DNA of 64,000 bases from JAKZVK01 sp965248255 (GCA_965248255.1 CBDFIW010000003.1:2108001-2172000); one strand, 5' to 3'. Counted from the stretch's first letter, positions 52,054 through 61,467 are shown. Notes: generated by a model from the letters alone, not told the origin. Numbers and translations: made by a program.

Positions 52054-52390
52054 GGAAACCCCAGCCGAACAGCTCACTTGGTTGCTCTCTCGACGTCAAT
52101 CCCGACTCTCGGAGACAGAACACCGCCGCTGCGACATGAACAAATGTAGAAACTCCAGGCAAGGTCTTCGACCTCGAACCGACGAGTCGGGGCCCATGAT
52201 CGGACGACAGCGATCTTATCTCGCGAAGAATTGCGAGACGGCAAGGCGGGAGCCTTGCGGCACATTCCGTCCAGATATTGCCTCAAGACTTGACACGTTT
52301 GTTCAGGTGTCGCGTGAACCAGACAACAAGTGGGGGCCCCCGGCTTGACCTCTTTGCGCATCAGACGAGGCAGGCTAGACTGTTGGGTCC

Positions 52391-52942
52391 ATGCCTTTCC
52401 CCAAGCGCTATGCCGAAACCGCGGCGCGATGGCGGGTCAGGGTCGGCTTCGTCGTTGTAGTCCTCTTCTTATGGCTGGCACGGCCCACCTGGACCTCGCT
52501 CGCCACGGGCACCGCAATCGGCCTCTGCGGCATGGCGTTGCGGGCGTGGGCGGCTGGACATCTCGCTAAGAACGAGCGTCTTGCCACGGGCGGGCCCTTC
52601 GCCTATGTCCGCAACCCGCTCTACCTGGGGAGCCTGGTCGTCGGCTTAGGGTTTGCCCTCTGTGGAGCTCACGCGGGGATCGCCGTCCTGCTGTTAGCTT
52701 ACTTCCTTCTCTTCTTCCTCCCAGTTGTGGAGGAAGAAGAGGCGCACCTACGGAATCTTTTCCCGGCCTACACGGACTACGCCGCCCACGTACCAAGACT
52801 GTTCCCCCGGTGGGCTCTGCGGCTCCGTCCGGCAGAGCCTTTTCGTTTGGCGCTCTACACAAAGAACCAGGAATACCGGGCACTGGCAGGCTTCCTGTTC
52901 GGCCTACTACTTCTAGCGGCGAAGATCTGGCTTTTGAGCTAG
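52391..52942 (+). CDS. Isoprenylcysteine carboxyl methyltransferase-like membrane protein
   Basis: 183 residues with about four membrane helices (VGFVVVVLFLWLARP, LCGMALRAWAAGHLAK, GIAVLLLAYFLLFFLPVV, LAGFLFGLLLLAAKIWLL). The ICMT/PEMT-family AdoMet motif is clear: GPFAYVRNPLYLGSLVVGLG, then EEEEAHLRNLFPAYTDYAAH. Bacterial members methylate lipids or small molecules in the membrane; substrate unknown. Confidence 0.85.
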   Translation: MPFPKRYAETAARWRVRVGFVVVVLFLWLARPTWTSLATGTAIGLCGMALRAWAAGHLAKNERLATGGPFAYVRNPLYLGSLVVGLGFALCGAHAGIAVLLLAYFLLFFLPVVEEEEAHLRNLFPAYTDYAAHVPRLFPRWALRLRPAEPFRLALYTKNQEYRALAGFLFGLLLLAAKIWLLS

Positions 52943-53136
52943 GAGCCGTGCCCGGAACGCCAGTGACGAGTCGGAGGGTTCGCTACCGATTCCTCTGGCA
53001 TTCGGGGCACCGACGCAGCACTACAAGCCTTCGCAGGGTTGGCCGCTAGGGCGTCTCCAAAACACGAAACACGCCACACCAAACACGGCCTTCTTGTGTG
53101 CTACATTCAGGCCTCAGGACACGGAAGGGGACGGTT

Positions 53137-53892
53137 TTGAGTTCAAAGCTAGAAGGTCGTATTGCGGTCATTACCGGCGCCAGCAAGGGACTCGGCCGCC
53201 AGATGGCCGAGTCACTTGCCGCGGCGGGTGCCTCGGTGGCTCTCGTTGCGCGCAGTGAAAATCTGCTTAACGAAATAGCCACGGGCATCCGCGCCGAGGG
53301 CGGCCGGGCTGAAATCATCGTGGCCGACGTGACAGACGAGGCCGCGGTTGCCAACGTCGCTACGCATGTTAAGGACAGGCTCGGCGTCTGCGACATCCTC
53401 ATCAATAACGCCGGTATCAACACTCGCAAAGCCGTTGATGAATTCACGCTCGACGAGTGGAACGAGATACTGGCGATCAACATGACCGCACCTTTCTTGA
53501 TGTGCCGAGCCTTTGTTCCAGGCATGAAGGAGAAGAGGTTCGGGCGAATCATCAACCTGACCTCGATCATGTCGCACATCTCGATCCCGAACCGCACCGG
53601 CTACAGCGGGACGAAAGCCGGTTTGCTCGGCATGACCCGTGCGCTCGCCCTCGAGTTGGCGCCGTTTAACATCACCGCCAACGGCATCAGCCCCGGACCG
53701 TTCGCCACGGAGATGAACAAGCCTATCCTTGACGACCCGGAACGCAATGCGGAGTTCCTCTCCCGCATCCCACTGGGCCGTTGGGGCAAGGTGGAGGAGG
53801 TCGGCTCACTGGCAGTCTATCTCTGCTCGGAGGCCGCCGGCTTCATCACGGGCACCGACATCGTCATCGACGGGGGCTGGATCGCTCAGTAA
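53137..53892 (+). CDS. Short-chain dehydrogenase/reductase
   Basis: 251 residues from TTG 53137, with GGGGA about 8 bases upstream; a GTG at 53098 is an alternative. Classical SDR: VITGASKGLGRQMAESL (cofactor loop), ILINNAGINTRK (NNAG), Ser in NLTSIMSHISIPN, and the YxxxK pair in GYSGTKAGLLGMTRALALEL, then NGISPGPFATEMNKP and FITGTDIVIDGGW. NAD(P)-dependent oxidoreductase of the 3-oxoacyl-ACP reductase/gluconate-5-dehydrogenase-like group; substrate unknown. Confidence 0.9.
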   Translation: MSSKLEGRIAVITGASKGLGRQMAESLAAAGASVALVARSENLLNEIATGIRAEGGRAEIIVADVTDEAAVANVATHVKDRLGVCDILINNAGINTRKAVDEFTLDEWNEILAINMTAPFLMCRAFVPGMKEKRFGRIINLTSIMSHISIPNRTGYSGTKAGLLGMTRALALELAPFNITANGISPGPFATEMNKPILDDPERNAEFLSRIPLGRWGKVEEVGSLAVYLCSEAAGFITGTDIVIDGGWIAQ

Positions 53893-53958
53893 AGTGGCGT
53901 AAGCCTCCGCCTACATCCGGTTAGTCATCCCAGATCAGCCTTCGCTAAGATCGGTGAG

Positions 53959-54933
53959 ATGTCTGCATTCCTCGAAACCGTCGTGGCCCGTGCGCGCACT
54001 CTCAACAGGCGCGTTGTGTTCCCCGAGGGAGACGACGAGCGCGTTCGGGCGGCAGCGGAGCGCCTGGCGCGAGACAACGTGGTGACGCCCATCCTGGTCA
54101 GCGAAAACGACAATGCCCCCACGGGTGTGACCACCGTTCATCCTCAGACCCACCCCCATCGCGATCGCCACGTGCGTCTGCTACATGAGCGGCGCCGGGC
54201 GAAGGGCATGACCCAACGCGAGGCCCACGACACGTCTGCACAACCACTCTACCTTGCCTCGTTGCTGTTGGCGGACGGAGAAGCTGACGGGCTCGTCGGA
54301 GGGGCCGACAACACTACCGCCGAAACCGTGCGGGCCGCGATCTACTGCTTGGGACTCAAGCCGCAGTACCGGCTCGTCTCGAGCTTCATGATGCTCGTCC
54401 ATCCCGACACTAGCTTTGGCAGCCGCGGGGTGCTCGTGGTTGCCGATCCTGCGGTCGTTCCGGACCCGAGCGCCGGGCAGCTCGCCGACATTGCCATCGC
54501 CGCGGCTGAGAACACGCGCAAGTTCCTCTCTGACCCACCCCGTATCGCCATGCTCTCGTTCTCGACCAAAGGCAGCGCACGGCATCCGCTGGTCGAGAAG
54601 GTCGCTGAAGCTGTCCGGATCGTACAGCAGCGTGCGCCCGATCTCACGGTCGACGGGGAACTGCAGGCCGACGCCGCCTTGGTCGAATCTGTCGGACGAA
54701 GCAAAGCGCCAGGATCACCCGTCGCCGGCCGCGCCAACGTGCTCATCTTCCCCGACCTCAACTCGGCCAACATCGGCTACAAGCTCGCCGAGCGCCTCGG
54801 TGGCGCACAGTCGCTCGGACCGTTCCTGCAAGGCCTCTCCAAGCCCGCGAACGACCTCTCCCGCGGCTGCTCGGCCGACGACATCTACTATGTAGCCGCC
54901 ATCACGGCGCTTCAGGCCCACGACGAGTCGTAA
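53959..54933 (+). CDS. pta: Phosphate acetyltransferase
   Basis: 324 residues, the usual length of the short single-domain Pta. Motifs: RVVFPEGDDERVRAAAERLA at the start, ADGLVGGADNTTAETVRAAI, SSFMMLVHPD, IAMLSFSTKGSARHPLVEKV, NVLIFPDLNSANIGYKLAER, and GPFLQGLSKPANDLSRGCSA, all typical of acetyl-CoA:phosphate acetyltransferases. It interconverts acetyl-CoA and acetyl phosphate. No ackA adjoins it. 66 bases after the SDR gene, possibly co-transcribed. Confidence 0.92.
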   Translation: MSAFLETVVARARTLNRRVVFPEGDDERVRAAAERLARDNVVTPILVSENDNAPTGVTTVHPQTHPHRDRHVRLLHERRRAKGMTQREAHDTSAQPLYLASLLLADGEADGLVGGADNTTAETVRAAIYCLGLKPQYRLVSSFMMLVHPDTSFGSRGVLVVADPAVVPDPSAGQLADIAIAAAENTRKFLSDPPRIAMLSFSTKGSARHPLVEKVAEAVRIVQQRAPDLTVDGELQADAALVESVGRSKAPGSPVAGRANVLIFPDLNSANIGYKLAERLGGAQSLGPFLQGLSKPANDLSRGCSADDIYYVAAITALQAHDES

Positions 54934-55041
54934 AAGGTCAATCCGAGTGGCGCTGGGCTTCGCGATTCACATCAACACCGTTCTGGCGGAGCAGGAAGTC
55001 ATGGCCGTGTAGCCGAGGCCACGGCCTAGTATCATCGACGC

Positions 55042-56043
55042 ATGAGCATTCAAACCACCGTCGTGGGGAGCTATCCCATCCCTCGCTGGCTGTATGGAGA
55101 CTCCTCCCGCACGACCCTCCGCGATGCCATCGCCGTCGTGCTCAAGACCCAGGAACTCGCCGGGATCGACCTGGTCGCCGACGGAGAGCTGAACCGCTTC
55201 GACCCCAGCCACCCCGAGACCAACGGGATGATCGACTACTTCGTCAGCCGCATGTCGGGCGTCAAGACACGTTACTCGATCAGCGACATCGAAGCCTTCA
55301 GGGCCGACGAAGCCATGGGCTTCCGCGCCGCCCCGGCGGGCATCGTGACGGACGAAATCGGCGACGGCGTCCTGAACTTGCCCGGCGACTACGAGTTCAC
55401 CCGCAACTTGACCACGAAGCCGCTCAAGTTCACCTGCACCGGGCCGCACATGCTCGCCAAGACGGTCACCGATCGCCACTACGGCTCGTACGGCAAAGTG
55501 GCGATGGCGATCGCGAAAGTGCTAAGGCGCCAACTCGAGCACATTCCGGCGGATGTGGTTCAGCTCGACGAAGCGAATATCCCCGGCCATCCAGAGGATC
55601 AGGAATGGGCCATCGAGGCGCTCAACCACGTCCTCGACGGTATCAAAACCACGCGCGCCGTCCACATCTGCTTCGGCAACTACGGCGGCCAGACCATCCA
55701 AAAGGGTCTATGGGAGAGTCTGGTCCCACTACTAAACGGCCTACACGTAAACCATTACGTGCTCGAGTTCGCCCGCCGCGGCTACAAAGAGCTGCCCATC
55801 CTCAAGGACGTGGATGCGAACATCGGCATCGGCTTGAGTGTCGTCGACATCAAAGACAACGAGGTCGAGTCGGCCGACCTGATCGCATCCCGTATCGAGA
55901 ACGCCTGCCAGGTCGTGGGCGAAGAGCGCATCCACTACATCCACCCCGACTGCGGCTTCTGGATGCTGCAACGAAGCGTGGCCGACCGCAAGATGCGGGC
56001 CCTAGCCAAGGGGCGCGACCTGTTCTACGGCCGCAAGCCTTAG
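55042..56043 (+). CDS. MetE C-terminal-like methyltransferase (cobalamin-independent type)
   Basis: 333 residues, only the catalytic barrel of the MetE family. TTVVGSYPIPRWLYGD at the start, then GIDLVADGELNRFD, and FTCTGPHMLAKTVTD. VVQLDEANIPGHPED and the zinc-site elements AVHICFGNYGG and YIHPDCGFW follow. Such short forms transfer methyl or related groups, or act on epoxyalkyl-CoM-like substrates; true methionine synthesis would need an N-terminal half or a partner. Monocistronic by spacing. Confidence 0.85.
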   Translation: MSIQTTVVGSYPIPRWLYGDSSRTTLRDAIAVVLKTQELAGIDLVADGELNRFDPSHPETNGMIDYFVSRMSGVKTRYSISDIEAFRADEAMGFRAAPAGIVTDEIGDGVLNLPGDYEFTRNLTTKPLKFTCTGPHMLAKTVTDRHYGSYGKVAMAIAKVLRRQLEHIPADVVQLDEANIPGHPEDQEWAIEALNHVLDGIKTTRAVHICFGNYGGQTIQKGLWESLVPLLNGLHVNHYVLEFARRGYKELPILKDVDANIGIGLSVVDIKDNEVESADLIASRIENACQVVGEERIHYIHPDCGFWMLQRSVADRKMRALAKGRDLFYGRKP

Positions 56044-56202
56044 GCCCTCAACGCCGGTTGGCGCAAGGCACGGCTTGAGCCCCGACTCTCGGTTTGAAGT
56101 TAAAGATCTCGCGAGATCCCTTACACTACACTCTGGTTAGACTTCTTCTTTCGGGCGAGACCGCTGCCGCCGCGGCTCCATCCCGTCAGCCACGGGGGCA
56201 AG

Positions 56203-57741
56203 ATGCGAGTTCTTCTATGGGTCCTACTCTCGGCTGTGACTTTGACGGCCCAGGACCGCCCTCCGGTGATCGCCATCGCCGGGATCAGTCATGAATCGAA
56301 CTCATTCAATGTGCTCAAGACCAAGCTCGAGGACTTCCGGCAGCGGCCGAACGTGTCGCGCGACGAGTTCATCCGCGAAGCAGCAAAGTCCAACACGGCT
56401 GTTAGCGGCTACATCGAGGGCGCCAAGCGGTTTGGGCTGGACCTCTACCCGACGACCGTGGTCGGCGTACAACCGAAGGACCCGGTCACTGACCGCGCCT
56501 TCAACACTTTGTCGCAGAAGATCGTCAAGGAACTCAAGGCCGCGCCCAAGCTCGATGGCATCTTTCTGGCGCTGCACGGCGCGATGGTGGTCGAGAGTCA
56601 TCCCAGCGGCGATCTCGAACTGACCCGCCGCGTCCGCGAAGCCATGGGGCGCGACATTCCGATCATCGTCACCCACGACTTCCACGCGAACGTCGATCCG
56701 GATATGACGCGGTACTGCAATGCGCTCATCACCTACAAGGAAAACCCTCACCTGGACACGAAACAGCGAGGCATCCAGGCGGCGCGCATCATGGCGGACA
56801 TGGTGAACCGCAGGGTCAAGCCGACGATGGCGATCGTCAAGCCCGACATGATGTACAACATCGTCTACCAGTACACGTCGATCGAGCCGCTCGCTCCCAT
56901 CGTCCGCGAAAGCCGCAACCTGGAGGAGAACCCAAAGATCCTCGCCGTCAGCGTCTCGGGCGGTTATCAGTATGCTGACGTGCCGTGGATGGGCCCCAGC
57001 GTCGTTGTCGTCACCGATAACGATCCCGCGCTTGCGAAACGGGAGGCGCAGCGTCTGTCCGACATGCTCTGGGACACACGCGACCGATTGACGCTCAACG
57101 TACCGACGCCCGCCGAGGCCGTCAAGAAAGCGATGGAGGGAAGCAAGTTCCCGGCCGTGCTGATCGACATGGGAGACAACATCGGCGGCGGGACGCCCGG
57201 TGACAGCACCTTTATCCTCGAAGAGCTGATCGACCAAAAGGCCGCAGGTTGGGTCGTCGTCATGGCCGATCGCGAGGCGGCCGAGAAGGTGTTTGCCATC
57301 GGTATCGGCGGCACGTTCGAGGGCGAGGTGGGCGGCAAGACCGATCATATGCACGGCAAGCCGGTACGGATTCGCGGGCGGGTGCGGTCGCTGCACGAAG
57401 GCCGCTATGTCGAGCCCGCAGTGCGCCACGGCGGCGGACGCTACTGGAACATGGGCCACACGGCAGTGATTCACGTGGAAGGCTCGACGCTTGACATGCC
57501 GAACCTGCTACTGCTGACCACAAGGCGCTCGAGCCCCAACAGCCTGCACCAGCTCATCAGCAACGGCGTCTATCCACGGCGGCAGAAGATTCTTGTCGCG
57601 AAGGGCTGCATCGCCCCCCGCGCGGCGTACGAACCCATTGCGGGCGTGATGATCGAGGTCGACAGCCCGGGCGCCACGGCCGTCAATCCGGCCCGCTTCG
57701 AATACAAGCACGTTCGCAAACCGCTGTTCGGGTTGGACTGA
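56203..57741 (+). CDS. M81-family metallopeptidase (MlrC/microcystinase C-like), exported
   Basis: 512 residues with a short signal peptide (MRVLLWVLLSAVTLTAQD). The MlrC domain: IAIAGISHESNSFN, LDGIFLALHGAMVVESHPSG, IPIIVTHDFHANVDPDMTRY with candidate metal ligands His/Asp, and YKENPHLDTKQRGIQAARIM. The C-terminal MlrC_C domain includes IDMGDNIGGGTPGDSTFILE, GGKTDHMHGKPVRI and KGCIAPRAAYEPIA. The family includes MlrC, which cleaves the linear tetrapeptide of microcystin breakdown, but most members have unknown peptide or amide substrates. Confidence 0.88.
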   Translation: MRVLLWVLLSAVTLTAQDRPPVIAIAGISHESNSFNVLKTKLEDFRQRPNVSRDEFIREAAKSNTAVSGYIEGAKRFGLDLYPTTVVGVQPKDPVTDRAFNTLSQKIVKELKAAPKLDGIFLALHGAMVVESHPSGDLELTRRVREAMGRDIPIIVTHDFHANVDPDMTRYCNALITYKENPHLDTKQRGIQAARIMADMVNRRVKPTMAIVKPDMMYNIVYQYTSIEPLAPIVRESRNLEENPKILAVSVSGGYQYADVPWMGPSVVVVTDNDPALAKREAQRLSDMLWDTRDRLTLNVPTPAEAVKKAMEGSKFPAVLIDMGDNIGGGTPGDSTFILEELIDQKAAGWVVVMADREAAEKVFAIGIGGTFEGEVGGKTDHMHGKPVRIRGRVRSLHEGRYVEPAVRHGGGRYWNMGHTAVIHVEGSTLDMPNLLLLTTRRSSPNSLHQLISNGVYPRRQKILVAKGCIAPRAAYEPIAGVMIEVDSPGATAVNPARFEYKHVRKPLFGLD

Positions 57742-57805
57742 GAAACGGTATCGCACCTGACAGGGGCCTTACACCTCGGGCCATTCGGCCGCAATCCCCG
57801 TCACC

Positions 57806-58648
57806 ATGAGCACCCCTTCCCCCGCGCGAACCCTGCTCTGCGGCCCGTACGGGCTTGCGCTCGATCGAACCCTCATCATGGGCGTGCTCAATATCACTCC
57901 CGACTCGTTCGCCGACGGTGGGAGGTATTTGGACCCCGCCAAAGCCGTCGACCGGGCACGCCGGCTTGTTGACGAGGGCGCCGACGTTCTCGACATCGGC
58001 GGCGAAAGCTCGCGGCCCGGCTCGGACCCAACGCCGGTGGATGAAGAGCTGGCCCGCGTGTCGCCCGTGATCGAGCGCCTGGCCTCCGAGCTGAAGACTC
58101 CCCTTTCGATCGACACCTATAAACCCGCCGTGGCCAAGCGATGCCTCGAGCTCGGCGCGGCCATGGTGAACGACATTCGAGGCCTGCGCGACCCGGCCAT
58201 GCTAGACGTGGTGGCTCGAAGCGGCGTCCCGGCGATCATCATGCACATGAGGGGTGCACCGAAGACGATGCAGCAGGACGTCTCCTATGACGACGTGGTC
58301 CTGGAGGTCAAGGCGTTTCTTTCCCGCCAGGCCCAGCGTGCCGGTGAAGCGGGCGTCCGGCAGATGATCCTGGACCCGGGCATCGGCTTTGGTAAGAGCA
58401 CCGAGCACAACCTCGAGATCCTGCGGCGGCTACGTGAGTTCAAGGATCTGCCGTATCCTGTGCTTGTAGGTCCTTCGAGAAAGTCGTTCATCGGCAAGTT
58501 GACAGGCGCTCCCGTTGGGGATCGTCTGCCGGGAACGCTGGCCGCCACCGCGATCGCCGTTCTCAACGGCGCCGACATCGTCCGCGCACACGACGTCGCC
58601 GAATGCAAGCAGGCGGTCGCGATCGCTGAGGCCATTCGAGCAGCCTGA
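57806..58648 (+). CDS. folP: Dihydropteroate synthase
   Basis: 280 residues with all canonical motifs: IMGVLNITPDSFADGGRYLD, DIGGESSRPGSDPTP, PLSIDTYKP (pterin-binding Asp), MVNDIRGL, IIMHMRGAPKTMQ, MILDPGIGFGKSTEHN, VGPSRKSFIGKLTG and the closing VRAHDVAE. It condenses 6-hydroxymethyl-dihydropterin pyrophosphate with p-aminobenzoate. First gene of a folP-folB-folK operon; its TGA overlaps the folB ATG by one base. Contrast with the divergent DHPS-like protein at 35791. Confidence 0.95.
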   Translation: MSTPSPARTLLCGPYGLALDRTLIMGVLNITPDSFADGGRYLDPAKAVDRARRLVDEGADVLDIGGESSRPGSDPTPVDEELARVSPVIERLASELKTPLSIDTYKPAVAKRCLELGAAMVNDIRGLRDPAMLDVVARSGVPAIIMHMRGAPKTMQQDVSYDDVVLEVKAFLSRQAQRAGEAGVRQMILDPGIGFGKSTEHNLEILRRLREFKDLPYPVLVGPSRKSFIGKLTGAPVGDRLPGTLAATAIAVLNGADIVRAHDVAECKQAVAIAEAIRAA

Positions 58649-59007
58649 TGGACCGTATCGTTATCACCGCGGCACGTTTCTCCGCCCACATCGGCGTGAC
58701 CGAACAAGAACGCGCCCAGCCCCAGGACCTTGTCCTCGACATCAGGATGGCCCTTGACACTCGGCCCGCGGGCCAGAGCGACGACGTCGCCCAAACGATT
58801 TGCTACGCGACGGTGGTCGAGGCGATCGAGCAGATCTTGACCCAGCCTTTTCGTCTGATCGAAGCCGTCGCCGAGGCCGTCGCGGCTCGTATTCTCAGCG
58901 ACCACCCGGCCGACGAAGTTTTCGTCCGCGTTGCCAAGCCCGGCGCCTTCCCCGGCAAGCGCATCGACCACGCCGCCGTCGAGATCACCAGGACACGCAA
59001 TGGCTGA
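58648..59007 (+). CDS. folB: Dihydroneopterin aldolase
   Basis: 119 residues, normal length. FSAHIGVTEQERAQPQDLVL contains the conserved GV-x-x-x-E active-site start; TICYATVVEAIEQILTQPFR, LIEAVAEAVAARIL and VRVAKPGAFPGKRIDHAAVE (the K-P-x motif) follow. It converts dihydroneopterin to 6-hydroxymethyl-dihydropterin. Overlaps folP by one base and folK by 8 bases, so the three are translationally coupled. Confidence 0.93.
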   Translation: MDRIVITAARFSAHIGVTEQERAQPQDLVLDIRMALDTRPAGQSDDVAQTICYATVVEAIEQILTQPFRLIEAVAEAVAARILSDHPADEVFVRVAKPGAFPGKRIDHAAVEITRTRNG

Positions 59008-59524
59008 GGTGTATCTGGGGCTTGGGTCGAACCTTGGCGACCGGCGCGAGCACCTGAGCCGGGCCCTCGATCGGCTGGCAGATCACTGCGTCGTGAAGAG
59101 GGTGTCCTCTCTCTATGAAACCAAGCCGGTTGGTTGCCCGGGGCCGGAGAGGTTCCTCAACACGGTCGCTGAGATCGAAACAAGCCTGTCCCCACGCGAC
59201 TTGCTAGCCTTCCTGCGAGGCATCGAGGCTGACCAAGGCCGGGTCCGCCGAATCAAGAATGACTCTCGTACGCTCGATCTCGATATTCTCTTCTACGACG
59301 ACCGGATCATTGACGAAGAGGACCTCGCCGTCCCGCATCCGCGGCTCCACGAGCGCAGCTTCGTGCTCATCCCTCTCACCGAAATCGCTCCCGATCTCAT
59401 TCACCCGGGACTCTCGGCCAGGATTTCTGATCTCGCAACGCAGCCGTCCGGCGACGAAGAGCCCATCCCCATCGAAACCAACTGGTGGACTCCCAGAGGG
59501 GCCGTTCGCGATCCGGACGTTTAA
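59000..59524 (+). CDS. folK: 2-amino-4-hydroxy-6-hydroxymethyldihydropteridine pyrophosphokinase
   Basis: 174 residues from ATG 59000, inside the folB end. HPPK motifs: VYLGLGSNLGDRREHLSRAL, SSLYETKPVGCPGPERFLN, and the catalytic NDSRTLDLDILFYDDRII and VPHPRLHERSFVLIPLTEIA with Asp-x-Asp metal ligands and the R-x-F loop. It pyrophosphorylates 6-hydroxymethyl-dihydropterin to feed FolP. Last gene of the folate operon. Confidence 0.94.
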   Translation: MAEVYLGLGSNLGDRREHLSRALDRLADHCVVKRVSSLYETKPVGCPGPERFLNTVAEIETSLSPRDLLAFLRGIEADQGRVRRIKNDSRTLDLDILFYDDRIIDEEDLAVPHPRLHERSFVLIPLTEIAPDLIHPGLSARISDLATQPSGDEEPIPIETNWWTPRGAVRDPDV

Positions 59525-59621
59525 CGCTTTGCGCCCTTAGCGGTCCTTGGCGCCTTTGCGAGAAGCCCCAAAAACGGACCACAGCGGGATCGTTCAACCT
59601 GTAGGAAACACAAGACGGGAG

Positions 59622-59655
59622 TGGCAGCGCTAACGGGATTCGAACCCGTCTGCCG
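59622..59655 (-). pseudogene. 3' fragment of a tRNA gene (possible attachment-site scar)
   Basis: On the minus strand: a T arm ACGGGTTCGAATCCCGT with canonical loop, then TAGCGCT as a 3' acceptor strand, discriminator G and an encoded CCA (59624-59622). The matching 5' acceptor strand AGCGCTA and an anticodon arm are absent upstream. The 3' end of a tRNA alone is what integration and deletion of a tRNA-targeting element leaves behind. Confidence 0.6.
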
Positions 59656-59874
59656 CCATAGCTACCTGTAGCAACTGGTCGTAAGTGATTGATACCAAAG
59701 GGTCGCGCCCAGGGTGGTTGGGCACCTGGTAGCATTACGTACCGCTGTGACGTTTGCACGATGTTTGCACGGCAACCCCTCGGTTTAGGTTCCTTTCACC
59801 TCGCCCGCTATCATCAGAGACAGCGTGCAACTGCTCGCCGCTGCCCCCATCGCGTCCGCCGTCCGCGACCTCAT

Positions 59875-60108
59875 CTACGGGCCGCGAAGTCTCGCCTTCA
59901 CCGCACGCCCGTCATCAAGCCTGAAGGCTTCGTCAATCGTGCCCGACCGACCGCGCTTCCAATAGCCGGGGTCGTTCGTCAACGCTATTGTCCAGCCGGT
60001 TGTCATGAGCCGCTCGCTGCAAAGCAGTTCCAGTCTACGGAGATCCTTCCAGAAGTCGTATCGAGACAGGGGCAGGGCGGACTGCGGGCTTAGGGTCGCC
60101 TGGATCAT
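59875..60108 (-). pseudogene. Fragment resembling a PDDEXK-type nuclease-associated protein
   Basis: The frame SRYDFWKDLRRLELLCSERL, WTIALTNDPGYWKRGRSGTI, DEAFRLDDGR matches a pattern I associate with a widespread hypothetical family (YDFWRDxxRLE...LTNDPxYW...DxAFRLHEGR), often near restriction-type nucleases. Both the start and the C-terminal half are missing: it stops at RLRGP. The assignment is from memory of motifs and is tentative. Confidence 0.35.
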
Positions 60109-60565
60109 GAGTTCCCCGTTACGCAGGATCTGGCGGCTCGGTCCGAGGGCTCGGTGCCCGTCTTAGTAAGAATGCGGACAACTTTCAGCCGGTCTGGTTG
60201 CACTACAACCGCTTTCGCGGATCTCCACTCCCCGCCGCGAACCGCGGGCGACTCTATGGGTGCTCGCTGTGTCATCCGTCGCCGAACGGCTGGCGGACCG
60301 GTCTGGTCGTCGGGAAGTTAAACGGTGAAGTCTGCACCCAGCAGCCTAGAACACCTGGGTCAAGACTTCGCCGTCAGTGAGGATTTGGGGCTGTAGGCGA
60401 GCGGATGCTTCACCTCTCAGAACAGGATGTACGGGCGCTGAAGGAACGTTTTCGCAGTCTTCCTTTTGACCCTCCCTTGTAGCCCCACGACGACGCAGTT
60501 CGCCGTGATGGAAACCGACGTGCCGGAGAGGTCGTCTGCGACCGCATCACTGGCTGTCAGTCAAC

Positions 60566-61467
60566 CTAGCGCTTTCCGTCAGCGCTCCCACTTTGTCCGA
60601 CTAACGGATCCAGAAACTTGTAGAATTCCTGTGTCGCCGGATCGTCGGGCTTGCCGAGGTCGTTATTCAAGCGGCTGTGGTTGCTGTCACGCTTGCCATA
60701 CGACCTGGCCGGGATCTCCGCTGCCTTCAGCACGCTCTCAAGACGCAGCGCCTGGGCTCGCGTGTCCGGATTACCGGGAAAATACAGGATGAGGAACGGC
60801 GGTATCCCGTTGTCCTTCGCCACATGCGTCACGGCCGAAAAATCAACGTGCTTCTCCGGGGCGTTTCCGAATTTCTGGCGATGACCAAAGGTAAACATCT
60901 TGCCACCGTAGAGCGCTTGCCGGTGCTCCGCCGTCATGATGATTTTGGGAATGTCGTAAGTATCGCCGTCCACTGGTACGCAGCCCTTGAGGACATCGAA
61001 CGACACACCTTCTTTCTTCAGGTAACGATCATCGATGCAGAGCAACGCCGCCAACTGAGCGCCGGCGGAATGTCCACCCACAAAGATCCCTGTGGGATCG
61101 CCGCCATACCTGGCGATGTTCCTGTGCACCCAGCCGAGGGATCTGGCGACGTCGCCAATCAGCTCGTCCATTTCCACTTCCGGCAGAAGTCGATAGTTCG
61201 TCGAGACAAAGACAAACTCTCGCTCGGTCAGCGCCTTGGGCTTCAGTGCGACATCCCCTTGTCCCCAACCTGCCATCCACCTCCGTGGATCCAAAACATG
61301 ACGGGCAAGCTCTTCCCGGCCGATTCTTCCGGCGTATAGATATCGAGGACGTGGCGTTTGTGACCGTTCTCCACGTAGGGAATGTCAGACGTCAGCTCCT
61401 GGGCGCTGGCGCCGTTGCTAAGGAAGAGAAACGGAAGAACGAAGGCGGAAACGAGCCTGAAATTCAT
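60566..61467 (-). pseudogene. Secreted alpha/beta hydrolase (esterase), single frameshift
   Basis: The N-terminus (ATG 61467) has a signal peptide (FVLPFLFLSNGASAQE) and HVLDIYTPEESAGKSLPVMF, WIHGGGWQVGDK with the HGGG oxyanion motif. The frame then fails near 61262 (GDK followed by GMSH-stop). The next frame supplies DVALKPKALTEREFVFVSTN, the nucleophile motif IFVGGHSAGAQLAALLC, and the end (NHSRLNNDLGKPDDPATQEF with the catalytic His). One base gained or lost in GACAAGGGGATG explains the break. It is otherwise a complete esterase/lipase of about 300 residues. Either a very recent pseudogene or a sequencing error. Confidence 0.82.

Larger units (their letters stand above)
51674..52390. other. 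717-base intergenic repeat cluster
   Basis: No gene is supported. The stretch carries two inverted copies of an approximately 85-base mosaic of three hairpins (51801-51884, 51965-52053). It also has a repeated 17-mer AAGGTCTTCGACCTCGA (51695 and 52161) and the inverted pair GGAGCTTCTACATTTGT / ACAAATGTAGAAACTCC (51737 and 52140). Confidence 0.7.
59525..60565. other. 1.04-kb relic zone without intact genes
   Basis: After folK there is no intact gene until the frameshifted esterase. The stretch carries a 3' tRNA fragment (59622-59655) and a fragment of a nuclease-like gene (59875-60108, minus). The rest shows only short spurious frames. The make-up suggests a deleted integrative element. Confidence 0.5.

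Noticed and set aside
56302..57474. A 390-codon minus-strand open frame
   Set aside because: It is antisense to the well-supported M81 gene; long antisense frames are expected in GC-rich coding DNA and its protein is low-complexity with no motif.
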